A stretch of DNA of 58,250 bases from the NCBI RefSeq assembly GCF_002843425.1, contig NZ_NKXO01000024.1:1-58250 (forward strand), given 5' to 3'. The DNA is from Raineya orbicola. GTDB lineage: Bacteria > Bacteroidota > Bacteroidia > Cytophagales > Thermonemataceae. The first letter of the stretch is position 1; each line of letters begins with the position of its first letter. Under the pieces are notes generated by a model. The model searched no databases. It was not told the origin of the DNA and saw only the letters and a program-made list of their open reading frames with translations. The translations under genes and the position numbers were made by a program. Below are positions 1 through 8,476 of this stretch, in pieces.

Positions 1-81
1 ATGCCAATCTGATAAATATTTTTGCAAAACAGCTAACATTTCATTACCTTTGCGTAAAGCTTTCCCTTGTGTGTGAGCCAT
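1..81 (-). CDS. transposase, N-terminal fragment (27 codons, cut by window edge)
   Basis: On the minus strand an ATG at 81 opens a frame that stays open to base 1 and begins MAHTQGKALRKGNEM. It lies just inside the IS terminal repeat, in the right place and direction for a transposase whose C-terminus is the fragment at the other window edge. The ATG sits in the 3' arm of an 11-bp inverted repeat (75-85 / 108-118), so it would be paired in long transcripts entering from outside the element. No Shine-Dalgarno sequence is evident, which is common in Bacteroidota. The 27 residues are too few to assign a family. Confidence 0.6.
   Translation of the reverse strand, partial: MAHTQGKALRKGNEMLAVLQKYLSDWH
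21..52 (+). promoter_or_regulatory. Bacteroidota-type promoter inside the IS, antisense to the transposase
   Basis: TTTG at 21-24 and TACCTTTG at 45-52 match the -33 (TTTG) and -7 (TAnnTTTG) elements with a 20-bp spacer. Transcription would start near 59 and run opposite to the transposase gene. Chance matches are possible in AT-rich DNA, but a terminator lies the right distance downstream. Confidence 0.5.
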
Positions 82-125
82 ATAAACTTTGTTTTTTCTC
101 TCAACAATTATATGGCTCTTTTTTT
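59..125 (+). ncRNA. candidate antisense RNA of the transposase (RNA-OUT-like)
   Basis: The predicted start near 59 follows the promoter at 21-52. The RNA would end at an intrinsic terminator made of GAGCCATATAA (75-85), a 22-nt loop and TTATATGGCTC (108-118), followed by seven T (119-125). The product would be about 67 nt and complementary to the transposase message around its start codon (81) and first codons. Its size and position resemble RNA-OUT of IS10, which blocks transposase translation. That it is made, and that it regulates, is inference from sequence only. Confidence 0.45.
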
Positions 126-135
126 ACTTTTTCAA
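107..135 (-). promoter_or_regulatory. possible transposase promoter
   Basis: On the minus strand TTGAAA (135-130) is followed after 17 bp by TATAAT (112-107), a near-consensus sigma-70 pair of the general bacterial type rather than the Bacteroidota type. A start near 100 would exclude the upstream hairpin arm (118-108) from the native message, leaving the ATG free. Read-through RNA from outside would contain both arms and hide it. Confidence 0.4.
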
Positions 136-160
136 ACTAAAAATTTTGTCGGAGGACTGA

Positions 161-3100
161 ATGAAAAGAGTTACTCCCGAAAAACCTCTTTTCTACCCCG
201 CTCTGAACGTATTAGCTTCGGTTTTGTTTAAGCAAGGCAAGTTAAAAGATGCTGAAGAGGCTTTTTTACAGCTCATTAAAGAAACCCGAAATAAATTTGG
301 CGAAGATGAAAGATATGCCAACTACTTGTATAATATCGGCACTTTCTACCGAAATACTTATCAATTTGCCAAAGCCGAAAACTACCTAAAAATGAGCCTT
401 TCTTTGCAAGAAAAATTGCTGGGCAAAAAACACCCCGATTATGCTCTTACTTGCTCACAATTGGGCTATGTATATCAGGATTTGGGCAAATGGCAAGACG
501 CTGAAAAACTTTTGCAAGAAGCTAAAAATATTTTCAATGAAAGAAACGATAAGCTCAATTATATTCTTTCGCTCAATAGTTTGGGAAGTTTGAAAGAGCA
601 TCAGGCGTTTTTTGTTGAAGCCGAAAAGCTCTACAAAGAAGCTCAACAACTCTGCGAACAGCACTTCGGTAAAGAAAAAAGCACTTATGCCACCATTTTA
701 GGCAATTTAGCAGGTTTATATTTCAAGCAAGGAGCATACAAACAAGCCGAACCACTTTTAGCTAATGTTTTAAGCATCAAAGAAAAAGTTTTTGGCAAAA
801 ATAGCCCCGAATACCACATAAGCCTGATGAATTATGCCGTGCTAAAAAAAGAACTCGGTGCAACAGAAACGGCAGAAAAAGACCTAATGAAATGTGCCGA
901 TTACTTTCAGAAAAATGTGGGGAAAAATACGCCTTATTATATTTCTGTTTTGCAAAATTTGGCTGTTATTTATACCGAAAAAGAAAGTTTTTTGCAAGCC
1001 GAAGAGAAATATTTAGAAGCTCAAACGATTTGCCAAAAAGTTTTTGGAGAGCGAAGTTCCAATTATATTGAACTTCTCAACAATTTTGCTCAATTCTATA
1101 TTACGCTTGGCAATTTAGAGAAGGCTTTAGACTTGTATCAGCAAATTTTGTCTTTATCCGAACAGATTTGGGATAGAAATCATATCAGATATGCCAATGC
1201 GATTAGTTATGTTGGATATATTTTTGCAATGGCAGGCAATTACGAGGAAGCTGAAAAATTGGGCTTGAAAAGTTGGGAAATCGCACAAAAATACTATGGT
1301 GAAAATCAGCCTGAACTACTTTCTATACTCAACAATCTTGCCTATACGCTTTCCGAAGCCAAAAAATACAAAGAAGCCTCTTTCTATTTGGAAAAGGCTA
1401 AAAGTGTAGCCGAAAAACTTTATGGCAAAGAAAATATTTTTACAGGGGTAGTTTTCAATAATGTAGGCACAAATTTTATCCGAGCAGGCGAGTATAAGAA
1501 AGCTCAACCTATACTCCTTGAATCCTTGCAAATCCAAGAAAAAATTTATGGCAAAGAACATCAAACTTATCTGACTGCCGAACAGAACCTTGCTTGGCTA
1601 CATAGCTTGCAAAATAATTTCTCGGAAGCCGAAAAAATCTATCAAAGAAATTTAAGTAAGCAAATAGAACGAATTTTTCAGATTTTCCCCATACTTTCAG
1701 AAAATGAAAAAATTAGTTTTGTAAGAAATCAACAAAGATTTTTTGAAAATTACATAGATTTCTGCATTCGTTATCCTTCGTATAAGCCCAATATTTACGC
1801 AGATTTGTTGGATTTTCGCCTGCTTACCAAAGGAATGATTGCGGAGGCTTCACAAAATTTACAGAAAAAAGTGATAGCTCTCAAAAACCCTCAAATTACC
1901 CAACTCTACAACCAATGGCTCGCTAAAAAAAATGAGTATCTAAAACTTTTGAACGCACCTGTTTCCCAAAAAAGCGATACCCAAATCAAACAAGTTACAG
2001 AAGAACTTAATTTTTTGGAAAAAGAACTTTCTAAAAAGGTAGATTTAGGCAAAACACCCAAAAAATACTCTTGGAAAGACATTCAAAAACAGCTAAAAAA
2101 TGATGAGATTGCTATTGAGGTTATCAGAACGCTGACACAAAACCCTACCAATCGTCAGAAAACAGATACTGCTTATGTTTTTTTAATCATTACTACCCAA
2201 ACCAAAGAAGCCCCCGAATTATTACTTGCCCCAAATGCCTCACTTTTAGAAACAGAACAATTAGCCCTCTACGGCAATGTGATAGAAACTCGTAAAACAC
2301 AATTTTATCAGGAGTTGTACGACAACTTTTGGGGAAATATCATCAAAAAAAGTAAGGTTTTACAAAGCACAAATTTCAAGAAAATCTATTTTTCACCCGA
2401 TGGCGTGTATCATAAAATCAACTTGGCAACTCTTTATGATGAAACCAAAAAGCAATTTTTAGGAGAGTTTTTGCAAATTTATCAACTCACCAACTTGAAA
2501 AAGTTAATAGAAACTGATAATCTTTCAGTTTCCAATAAAAATGCTTTTCTCGTAGGCTATCCTGATTATCAAGGAACTGACGAAAAACAAGAAAAACCCG
2601 AAAATAGAGGGTATAGTACTAAAATCACTAACAAAGAAAAGCAAAAACTTTCTCGTTTCTTAGATTTTGAAAGTGTAAGCTATTTGCCCGGTACGAAAAA
2701 AGAAACAGATAAAATTGCTGATATTTTGCAGAAAAAGGGCTTACAAGTAAATCTGTTACAAAGCAAGCAAGCTACCGAAGAAGCTATCAAAAAAGTATCT
2801 AATCCACAAATTTTGCATATCGCCACACACGGATTTTTTTTAGAAGATGTAGATACGGGTTCAGAACTTGATGTAAAGCAAAGTTTGGTGAATAAAAATC
2901 CTCTTTTGCGTTCGGGTTTGCTACTGGCAAATTGTAGCAAAAGTTTAAGACAGGGCGAGTTAAACTCCGAAAAAGAAGATGGTATCCTGACGGCTTACGA
3001 AGTAGCTCAGTTGGAATTACAAAATACTGCTTTGGTGGTGCTTTCTGCTTGCGAAACAGGTTTAGGAGCAATTTTGAATGGGGAAGGAGTTTTTGGTTTG

Positions 3101-3313
3101 CAACGTTCATTTTTTCAGGCAGGGGCTAAAAATCTGATTATCTCGCTGTGGAAAGTAGATGACGAAGCTACGCAAAAGTTTATGGAGATGCTCTACGAAA
3201 ACTGGCAAAACAAAGGTATGAGCCTACAAGAAAGTTTTTATGAAGCTCAAAAAGCTATTCGTCAGCAGTATATCCACCCCAAATATTGGGGGGCATTTGT
3301 GTTGGTGAAGTAA
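161..3313 (+). CDS. TPR-CHAT protease, probably 5'-truncated by the IS
   Basis: The 1050-residue protein has an N-terminal array of about ten 42-residue kinesin-light-chain-type TPR repeats (roughly 1-480), a helical linker, and a C-terminal CHAT domain, a caspase-like cysteine protease fold (roughly 690-1050). The probable catalytic pair is visible: His890 in ATHGFF and Cys964 in SACETG. It resembles the complete paralogue at 12678-16898, but that one begins with a signal peptide and this one starts directly in TPR sequence. The ATG at 161 lies 3 bp outside the IS terminal repeat, and the codon before it (158-160, partly IS) is a stop. The simplest reading is that the true 5' end, with its signal peptide and promoter, was removed by the insertion. 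A product from this ATG would stay in the cytoplasm. The gene may be non-expressed. Confidence 0.85.
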   Translation: MKRVTPEKPLFYPALNVLASVLFKQGKLKDAEEAFLQLIKETRNKFGEDERYANYLYNIGTFYRNTYQFAKAENYLKMSLSLQEKLLGKKHPDYALTCSQLGYVYQDLGKWQDAEKLLQEAKNIFNERNDKLNYILSLNSLGSLKEHQAFFVEAEKLYKEAQQLCEQHFGKEKSTYATILGNLAGLYFKQGAYKQAEPLLANVLSIKEKVFGKNSPEYHISLMNYAVLKKELGATETAEKDLMKCADYFQKNVGKNTPYYISVLQNLAVIYTEKESFLQAEEKYLEAQTICQKVFGERSSNYIELLNNFAQFYITLGNLEKALDLYQQILSLSEQIWDRNHIRYANAISYVGYIFAMAGNYEEAEKLGLKSWEIAQKYYGENQPELLSILNNLAYTLSEAKKYKEASFYLEKAKSVAEKLYGKENIFTGVVFNNVGTNFIRAGEYKKAQPILLESLQIQEKIYGKEHQTYLTAEQNLAWLHSLQNNFSEAEKIYQRNLSKQIERIFQIFPILSENEKISFVRNQQRFFENYIDFCIRYPSYKPNIYADLLDFRLLTKGMIAEASQNLQKKVIALKNPQITQLYNQWLAKKNEYLKLLNAPVSQKSDTQIKQVTEELNFLEKELSKKVDLGKTPKKYSWKDIQKQLKNDEIAIEVIRTLTQNPTNRQKTDTAYVFLIITTQTKEAPELLLAPNASLLETEQLALYGNVIETRKTQFYQELYDNFWGNIIKKSKVLQSTNFKKIYFSPDGVYHKINLATLYDETKKQFLGEFLQIYQLTNLKKLIETDNLSVSNKNAFLVGYPDYQGTDEKQEKPENRGYSTKITNKEKQKLSRFLDFESVSYLPGTKKETDKIADILQKKGLQVNLLQSKQATEEAIKKVSNPQILHIATHGFFLEDVDTGSELDVKQSLVNKNPLLRSGLLLANCSKSLRQGELNSEKEDGILTAYEVAQLELQNTALVVLSACETGLGAILNGEGVFGLQRSFFQAGAKNLIISLWKVDDEATQKFMEMLYENWQNKGMSLQESFYEAQKAIRQQYIHPKYWGAFVLVK

Positions 3314-3385
3314 ATTTTAAACTTAATATGATGTAATTTCATAATATCTTACAACTCCTTACAACTTTTCTTTGAGTTTTTTGTT

Positions 3386-3393
3386 TATTTTTG
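3386..3393 (+). promoter_or_regulatory. -7 promoter element of ispG
   Basis: TATTTTTG matches TAnnTTTG and lies 17 bp before the ATG at 3411. No well-spaced TTTG (-33) is evident. It also argues against the upstream in-frame TTG at 3372 as start, because that codon would lie before the promoter. Confidence 0.45.
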
Positions 3394-3410
3394 TGGTAAA
3401 TTTTTTGTTT

Positions 3411-5369
3411 ATGCAAGAAACGCAAAGCCACAGCAAATTTTTGTATTGCCCTTCGCTTACAAAGTATCAACGCAGGCAAACGATTGAAGTAAAAATTGGA
3501 GATGTACCTTTGGGCGGTAATAACCCCATTCGGGTGCAAACTATGACCATTTCCGATACAATGAATACCCCTGCGGTAGTAGCGGAATGTATTCGCCTGA
3601 TTGAGGCTGGCTCCGAATACATACGTATTACCGCACCAAGTATTAAAGAAGCTGAAAATTTACAAAATATAAAAAAAGAACTACGAAAATTAGGTTACAC
3701 TACTCCGCTTATTGCTGATATTCATTTCACGCCCAATGCCGCCGAACTTGCGGCTCGCATTGTAGAAAAAGTACGTATCAATCCGGGAAATTTTGCTGAT
3801 AGAAAACGCTTTGAGATTATAGAATACACCGAAGCCGAATACCAAGCCGAACTTGAACGCATCAGAGAAAAATTTGTGCCATTACTTAAAATTTGTAAAG
3901 AATATGGTACAGCTTTGCGTATCGGTACGAATCACGGCTCACTCTCCGATAGAATTATGAGCCGCTACGGTGATAACCCTTTGGGAATGGTAGAATCTGC
4001 TTTGGAATTTTTGCGTATTGCCGAAGATGAAGGTTTTTACAATATTGTGCTTTCAATGAAAAGTAGCAATCCGCAAGTAATGGTGCAGGCATACAGGCTT
4101 CTGGTACAACGCCTCCAAGAAGAAGGCTTAAAGCCCTATCCTTTACACTTGGGCGTAACCGAGGCAGGCGATGGCGAAGATGGTAGAATAAAATCTGCCG
4201 TAGGCATTGGAACTCTCTTGGAAGATGGATTAGGCGATACAGTGCGAGTTTCGCTCACCGAAGACCCTGAATATGAAATTCCCGTAGCCAAAAAACTCGT
4301 TAATCGCTATACAGAACGAGAAAAACTACAAAAGCCCATTCCTGCTATTGAAAACTACCCTATCAATCCTTTTGCCTATCATCGTCGCGAAACCTGCGAA
4401 ATTTTGAATATTGGGGCGAAAAATGTCCCTCGTGTGATTGCTGATTTTTCCACCTTTGAAAAAATTGAAATGGACGATTTGAAAAAAATTGGACATTTCT
4501 ATCTCCCTGCTACCGACAAATGGGCAATGAATGACCTTGGAGCAGATTTTTTGTATTTAGGCAACAAATCTGTTCCTTTTATGCTTCCTAATGGTTTGCA
4601 AGCAATACAAGATTATCAAGTTTGGCTAAAGCAGAAAACTGAAAAGGCTTATCCTCTTTGCAATCTAACCGAATATCTTTCTTGTAATGATTTCTCCCCC
4701 ACACTCAATTTTCTTTTGCTTGATGTAGATAGTACAGATTTACAAGGGGAACTGCTTCATCGCTTGCAAAATGAAAAAAAGTCTTGGGTAATGGTTTTGA
4801 AAACAGGTAATCCTCACGCTTTGCCTGCTGTTAGGGCATTAGTTGTAAGGCTCATACAAAATCGCATTGATTTACCTGTAATAATTTGGCGAAGCTATTG
4901 CACCCAAGATTTGGAACAATTACAAATTGATGCCTCTACCGATATAGGAGGCTTGCTATTAGACGGATTAGGCGATGGCTTGATGATTTCCGTGCCTAAT
5001 GAGCTAATCTCAGAAGGCAATAGTCTGGCATTTGGTATTTTGCAAGCTACACGCACACGCATTACAAAAACCGAATACATTTCTTGCCCAAGTTGTGGCA
5101 GAACGCTTTTTGATTTGCAAGAAGTTACTGCTAAAATTCGCAAACGCACCGACCACCTCAAAGGTGTCAAAATTGCTATAATGGGCTGTATTGTAAATGG
5201 ACCCGGCGAAATGGCAGATGCCGATTATGGCTATGTAGGTTCGGGCAAAGGCAAAATTTCTTTGTATAGGGGCAAAGAAATAGTCAAACGCACCGTAGCC
5301 GAAGAAAATGCCCTTGATGAACTCATTAACCTCATCAAAGAAGACGGCAAATGGATTGAGCCTGTCTGA
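3411..5369 (+). CDS. ispG: 4-hydroxy-3-methylbut-2-en-1-yl diphosphate synthase, long form
   Basis: IspG (GcpE) reduces methylerythritol cyclodiphosphate to HMBDP, the penultimate step of the MEP isoprenoid pathway, using a [4Fe-4S] cluster. From the ATG at 3411 the protein has 652 residues. This is the long form with an extra central domain found in Bacteroidota, Chlamydiae and plants; E. coli-type enzymes have about 370. The N-terminal TIM barrel holds the conserved RVQTMT and ADIHF stretches. The C-terminal cluster domain has Cys559, Cys562 and Cys593 with Glu600 in the GCIVNGPGE motif, the expected three Cys plus one Glu ligand set. The start is set by the -7 element at 3386. The gene stands alone, with a terminator-like hairpin behind it. 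Confidence 0.97.
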   Translation: MQETQSHSKFLYCPSLTKYQRRQTIEVKIGDVPLGGNNPIRVQTMTISDTMNTPAVVAECIRLIEAGSEYIRITAPSIKEAENLQNIKKELRKLGYTTPLIADIHFTPNAAELAARIVEKVRINPGNFADRKRFEIIEYTEAEYQAELERIREKFVPLLKICKEYGTALRIGTNHGSLSDRIMSRYGDNPLGMVESALEFLRIAEDEGFYNIVLSMKSSNPQVMVQAYRLLVQRLQEEGLKPYPLHLGVTEAGDGEDGRIKSAVGIGTLLEDGLGDTVRVSLTEDPEYEIPVAKKLVNRYTEREKLQKPIPAIENYPINPFAYHRRETCEILNIGAKNVPRVIADFSTFEKIEMDDLKKIGHFYLPATDKWAMNDLGADFLYLGNKSVPFMLPNGLQAIQDYQVWLKQKTEKAYPLCNLTEYLSCNDFSPTLNFLLLDVDSTDLQGELLHRLQNEKKSWVMVLKTGNPHALPAVRALVVRLIQNRIDLPVIIWRSYCTQDLEQLQIDASTDIGGLLLDGLGDGLMISVPNELISEGNSLAFGILQATRTRITKTEYISCPSCGRTLFDLQEVTAKIRKRTDHLKGVKIAIMGCIVNGPGEMADADYGYVGSGKGKISLYRGKEIVKRTVAEENALDELINLIKEDGKWIEPV

Positions 5370-5382
5370 TGTTAGCCTTTGT

Positions 5383-5403
5383 AATGAGCTAACTCATTTT
5401 TTG
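5383..5403 (+). terminator. intrinsic terminator after ispG
   Basis: AATGAG (5383-5388), loop CTAA and CTCATT (5393-5398) form a 6-bp stem running into a T tract. An alternative pairing uses GTTAGC (5371-5376) with GCTAAC (5388-5393). Confidence 0.5.
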
Positions 5404-5446
5404 GCAAGAATAGACCCTTTAACTTTTGCAGAAAAATGATACACGT

Positions 5447-6226
5447 ATGGCTAATGTTACTCTAAAAAACAGCTTTATTCAGGAAAATAACCTGCATATC
5501 CCCAACAAAGAATGGCGAAATGCCTTCATTACTTTGTTTATAGGTTTCATAGGCTTTGTGGTAATGTCCTTGCCCATTTTAGATGAAGACACCTTCAAGG
5601 AATTTATTGGACCTATGGTCTTTTTGGGCTTCTTTGTGGGGGTTACTTCTATTGTTATTTTCTTTTTGTTCAGAAAAAGAGCCTTAATGCTTGATGAAAT
5701 TCGTCAGGGAAAAAACATTCTAATTCATTGGAAATATGATAAACCCACGTGGGAAAAATTTATTCAAAAAGATACACAAGAAAAACAAAGCTCTGCCAAA
5801 GCTCTAATGAAAGCAACCACTATTATTATGATTATTGTTGCTTTGATTTTTCTTATAGCCGATGAATTTAGCGAAGCATCTATACAAACTTTCTTGGTAA
5901 TTTTTTTAGTCTGGATTTTAGTATTTGGATTAGGCTATTCCTACAACAAAGCGACTCTGAACAACAGAATAAAAAAAGAAGGAGAGGTCATTATTTCTCC
6001 GAATGCCCTTTGGCTATCGGGGCAGTTTCACACTTGGAGAGGCTATGGCTCTCGTTTGGAAGAAATTTCCTATGACGAAAAAGCAAAGACCCTCACACTT
6101 TACTATTCTTTCAAAGTGAGACACGGCAGAAGTACAGAAACTTTTGAGCTCCCCATTCCTGCCAACAAAGAAGCTGAAGCGATTAACTTGATAAAATTTT
6201 TTAACGATAATTTTAGGAATGATTAA
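5447..6226 (+). CDS. four-helix membrane protein of unknown function
   Basis: I do not recognise this 259-residue protein. It has two pairs of hydrophobic helices (about residues 22-45, 50-75, 121-140 and 147-168) separated by a charged cytoplasmic-looking segment, and a C-terminal domain of about 85 residues with no obvious motif. The ATG at 5447 is preferred over the in-frame TTG at 5426, because a TAnnTTTG-like stretch at about 5419-5428 suggests that transcription begins between the two. It is the first of three same-strand genes (5447-8473) with gaps of 37 and 29 bp, so all three probably form one operon. The segment after its second helix pair (ILIHWKYD) resembles ILVHWNNN in the third gene's product, which may be chance. 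Confidence 0.75.
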   Translation: MANVTLKNSFIQENNLHIPNKEWRNAFITLFIGFIGFVVMSLPILDEDTFKEFIGPMVFLGFFVGVTSIVIFFLFRKRALMLDEIRQGKNILIHWKYDKPTWEKFIQKDTQEKQSSAKALMKATTIIMIIVALIFLIADEFSEASIQTFLVIFLVWILVFGLGYSYNKATLNNRIKKEGEVIISPNALWLSGQFHTWRGYGSRLEEISYDEKAKTLTLYYSFKVRHGRSTETFELPIPANKEAEAINLIKFFNDNFRND

Positions 6227-6263
6227 AACATTTTGCTATTTTTAGCAAAAATACCACATAACT

Positions 6264-7709
6264 ATGATTTCTGCTGTATTACTTCGGAAAAATATCATTG
6301 CTCCTGCTATTTTGCTTGTAATAGGGCTGATAAGTGCCTTTGTCATCGCCCCAAAAACCGCCCAAAAAGCTATTTCCCAAGAATATGAAAATTTTGCCAA
6401 AGACACTTGGCTCAATTTTTCAAAAACCTGTAATAAGGTTCTGAATATAATTCAGGAAAGCAATATTCAAAATTTTAGAAAAGATTTTCAAAATGTGGAA
6501 ACAGAAATTGAAAGGGTCTTTGCTATTAAGGATAAGGCTGTACAAAGTGGCAACTGGCAAGACCTATCTAATGCTTATGACAACTTACAAATACTTCATC
6601 GCCTTATAAACACGTTCAGAGATAAGCACAAAATTCTATACGCTTTTGAAACTCTTGAACAAAAATGGGAAGTATGGAAAAAACAAAATTCCAATTTACA
6701 AGCAAGAATTGCTACTCTACAGCCTAAAATCAACCAGTTTTCGGGCAGAGAAAAAGAATATCTATTTTCGGCTTGGAAATTTTATGAAGAAAATCAAAAA
6801 AAGCTCAATCAACAATTTTCACTTATAGAAAAAATCAATCAGGGATTGCCCTTGCAAGAAAAATTAAGCTATGATAACTTGAACCAACTTATTCCAAACA
6901 CAGAATTTCTAATCAATCAGAGCAACGCAGAAACAGAACGTTTGGAACGTTGGGTAAAAGATTTTCCTCAAATTGAAGTAGCAACTACCAATAGAGTTCT
7001 TGCTTATGGAAAATCCATTCAAAATATCAAAAAGCAAGTAGATTCTATTTCTGCCAAAGATAAAATTTTCAACCGAAATACTGCTCTGCGTAAAACTGAC
7101 TCATTACTCATAGCCGCTCAAAACATCTATACCAAAGCCTATCAGTTTTTTACTAACCAAGATTTTCTTTCTGCTTACATCACCTTGGATAACCTAATTG
7201 CTATTGAACCTGCTTTGCAGAACGAATTTTCTACACAAATTGAGCAGTACGAAGCCTTCAAATCGCAATATGATGATATAAACAAAGAACTTGCCGAAAT
7301 CAAGAAAAATGGCTCTACCAATAAAGACTATCAAGATGCTTTGGCTTCGCATAATTTGGCTCTACAATATGCAATGATGGCAAATTGGGCAATGGCTCTC
7401 AGCCATTTACAGAAAAGCTCTCAAATGTCGGAAAGGGCTTATAGCTACACTTTTAAGCGTAGCTCACCACGCCGAGATTATTCTTCGGGTAGTAATTATT
7501 CTAAAAGTGGTGGTGGAGGTTCTTACTCTTCCAATCGTTCAAGCAGTAGTTCATCATCAAGCAAAAGTTACTCATCAAGCAAAAAATCTGACAGCCGTTC
7601 TTGGAGTAGTAGCAGCAGCAGGAAATCATCAAGTTCAAGCAGTAGTAGCTCTCGCCGCTCAGACTCTCGCTCTTGGGGCGGAAGCAGAAGTGGAGGCAGA
7701 CGAAGATAA
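6264..7709 (+). CDS. membrane-anchored coiled-coil protein with Ser/Arg-rich tail
   Basis: This protein of 481 residues has an unknown function. One hydrophobic helix near the N-terminus (about residues 8-28) is followed by about 370 residues of predicted helix and coiled coil, rich in Gln, Asn, Lys and Glu. The last 80 residues are low-complexity, dominated by Ser with Arg, Lys and Gly, and contain SDSRSW twice and a Gly/Arg-rich end. Ser/Gly-rich tails also occur at the ends of TPM-domain proteins, but no TPM domain is visible here. The tail is encoded by AGT/AGC/TCA repeats, which are prone to slippage. It lies between two genes of unknown function in a likely operon. Confidence 0.75.
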   Translation: MISAVLLRKNIIAPAILLVIGLISAFVIAPKTAQKAISQEYENFAKDTWLNFSKTCNKVLNIIQESNIQNFRKDFQNVETEIERVFAIKDKAVQSGNWQDLSNAYDNLQILHRLINTFRDKHKILYAFETLEQKWEVWKKQNSNLQARIATLQPKINQFSGREKEYLFSAWKFYEENQKKLNQQFSLIEKINQGLPLQEKLSYDNLNQLIPNTEFLINQSNAETERLERWVKDFPQIEVATTNRVLAYGKSIQNIKKQVDSISAKDKIFNRNTALRKTDSLLIAAQNIYTKAYQFFTNQDFLSAYITLDNLIAIEPALQNEFSTQIEQYEAFKSQYDDINKELAEIKKNGSTNKDYQDALASHNLALQYAMMANWAMALSHLQKSSQMSERAYSYTFKRSSPRRDYSSGSNYSKSGGGGSYSSNRSSSSSSSSKSYSSSKKSDSRSWSSSSSRKSSSSSSSSSRRSDSRSWGGSRSGGRRR

Positions 7710-7738
7710 GTTTTCACTCAAAAATAAGTAAAAATCTA

Positions 7739-8473
7739 ATGGAATTGGCTTTTTTTTACTTTTATGTAGGCTGGGGAGTAGTTATTGCAGGCACCATTTG
7801 GCTCTCGTGGCGTATTTACAAAAACTACCAAAAAGAAAAACAAAAAATAGACGAAATCAAACTTCAAGAACAAAGAAAAATGGAATTTTACAACAAGCCC
7901 CTTCTCGAAAAATTAGAATTACTGCAGGTTAATGATATTTTGGTACATTGGAACAACAACTACCAAGTAATAGGCAAAAGCAAACTAATAGAAATGACTT
8001 GGGACGAATATGATAACCACATTGCCACAGGCAGATACTTTCCGATTATTTGTTTAGACCAAAACCGCTATTTGGTTAGTATGCCCAAAGGTGAGGGCAT
8101 TGATATTGTTTGGTTTTTTATGGAAAAAGAACCTCTCTCCTTTTCGCTCACGCCATTTTTTGAGGGAACAGACGAAAACCCCGGTCCTGCTATGATTTTT
8201 GCCGATAGCGAACAAACCGCTTATGTTACTTTTCAATTACCTGGAAAAACCGAAAAATGGCAAATGACCGATATTGGCAGTTTCTTTTTTGAGGGGCAAG
8301 GCACTACATTTATGCGTGGTAAAGGCGAAGTAAGACACGTTTTGGCTCAAAGTACCGAAAACCCCAAACGTTATATGCTTTTCTTTGACGTAATTGAAGG
8401 CAATGGCACGGATACTTTACTCGTTGGTGAAAACATCAACCCAGAAATGGAAATTGAATACGTATTACGTTAG
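7739..8473 (+). CDS. membrane-anchored protein, possibly DUF4178-like
   Basis: The 244-residue product has an N-terminal transmembrane helix (about residues 5-22), a short Lys/Glu/Gln-rich linker and a soluble beta-rich domain. The phrase LLQVNDILVHWNNNYQVIG followed by WDEY resembles the DUF4178 pattern (a G/N-D-x-V start, a short strand, then W-x-E-Y), but this is a weak match from memory. The ATG at 7739 is chosen because it starts the hydrophobic anchor 29 bp after the previous stop; an upstream TTG at 7673 would overlap the previous gene's low-complexity tail. It is the third gene of the probable operon and converges with the DUF2805 gene 3 bp away. Confidence 0.7.
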   Translation: MELAFFYFYVGWGVVIAGTIWLSWRIYKNYQKEKQKIDEIKLQEQRKMEFYNKPLLEKLELLQVNDILVHWNNNYQVIGKSKLIEMTWDEYDNHIATGRYFPIICLDQNRYLVSMPKGEGIDIVWFFMEKEPLSFSLTPFFEGTDENPGPAMIFADSEQTAYVTFQLPGKTEKWQMTDIGSFFFEGQGTTFMRGKGEVRHVLAQSTENPKRYMLFFDVIEGNGTDTLLVGENINPEMEIEYVLR

Positions 8474-8476
8474 GCA

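Larger units (their letters stand above)
1..158 (-). mobile_element. 5' end of an insertion sequence, running off the left edge
   Basis: This is the transposase-5' end of an IS. The outer boundary is placed at 158, where the minus strand reads AGTCCTCCGACAAAA (158 to 144); the same 15 bases occur on the plus strand at 58127-58141, at the other edge of the window. Inside the repeat are a promoter-like site, a hairpin spanning the start codon and the first 27 codons of a transposase. Outside it, at 161, a TPR-CHAT gene begins abruptly without a signal peptide, as expected if the element landed inside that gene. The target duplication cannot be seen because only one flank is present. The IS family is uncertain. 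Confidence 0.8.

Noticed and set aside
3372-3410. TTG-initiated extension of IspG
   Set aside because: It adds a hydrophobic stretch unlike IspG, and the -7 element lies inside it.
7507-7731. Frame of 74 codons rich in Val/Ala/Gln overlapping the Ser/Arg-rich tail
   Set aside because: It is the same low-complexity triplet DNA read in another frame.
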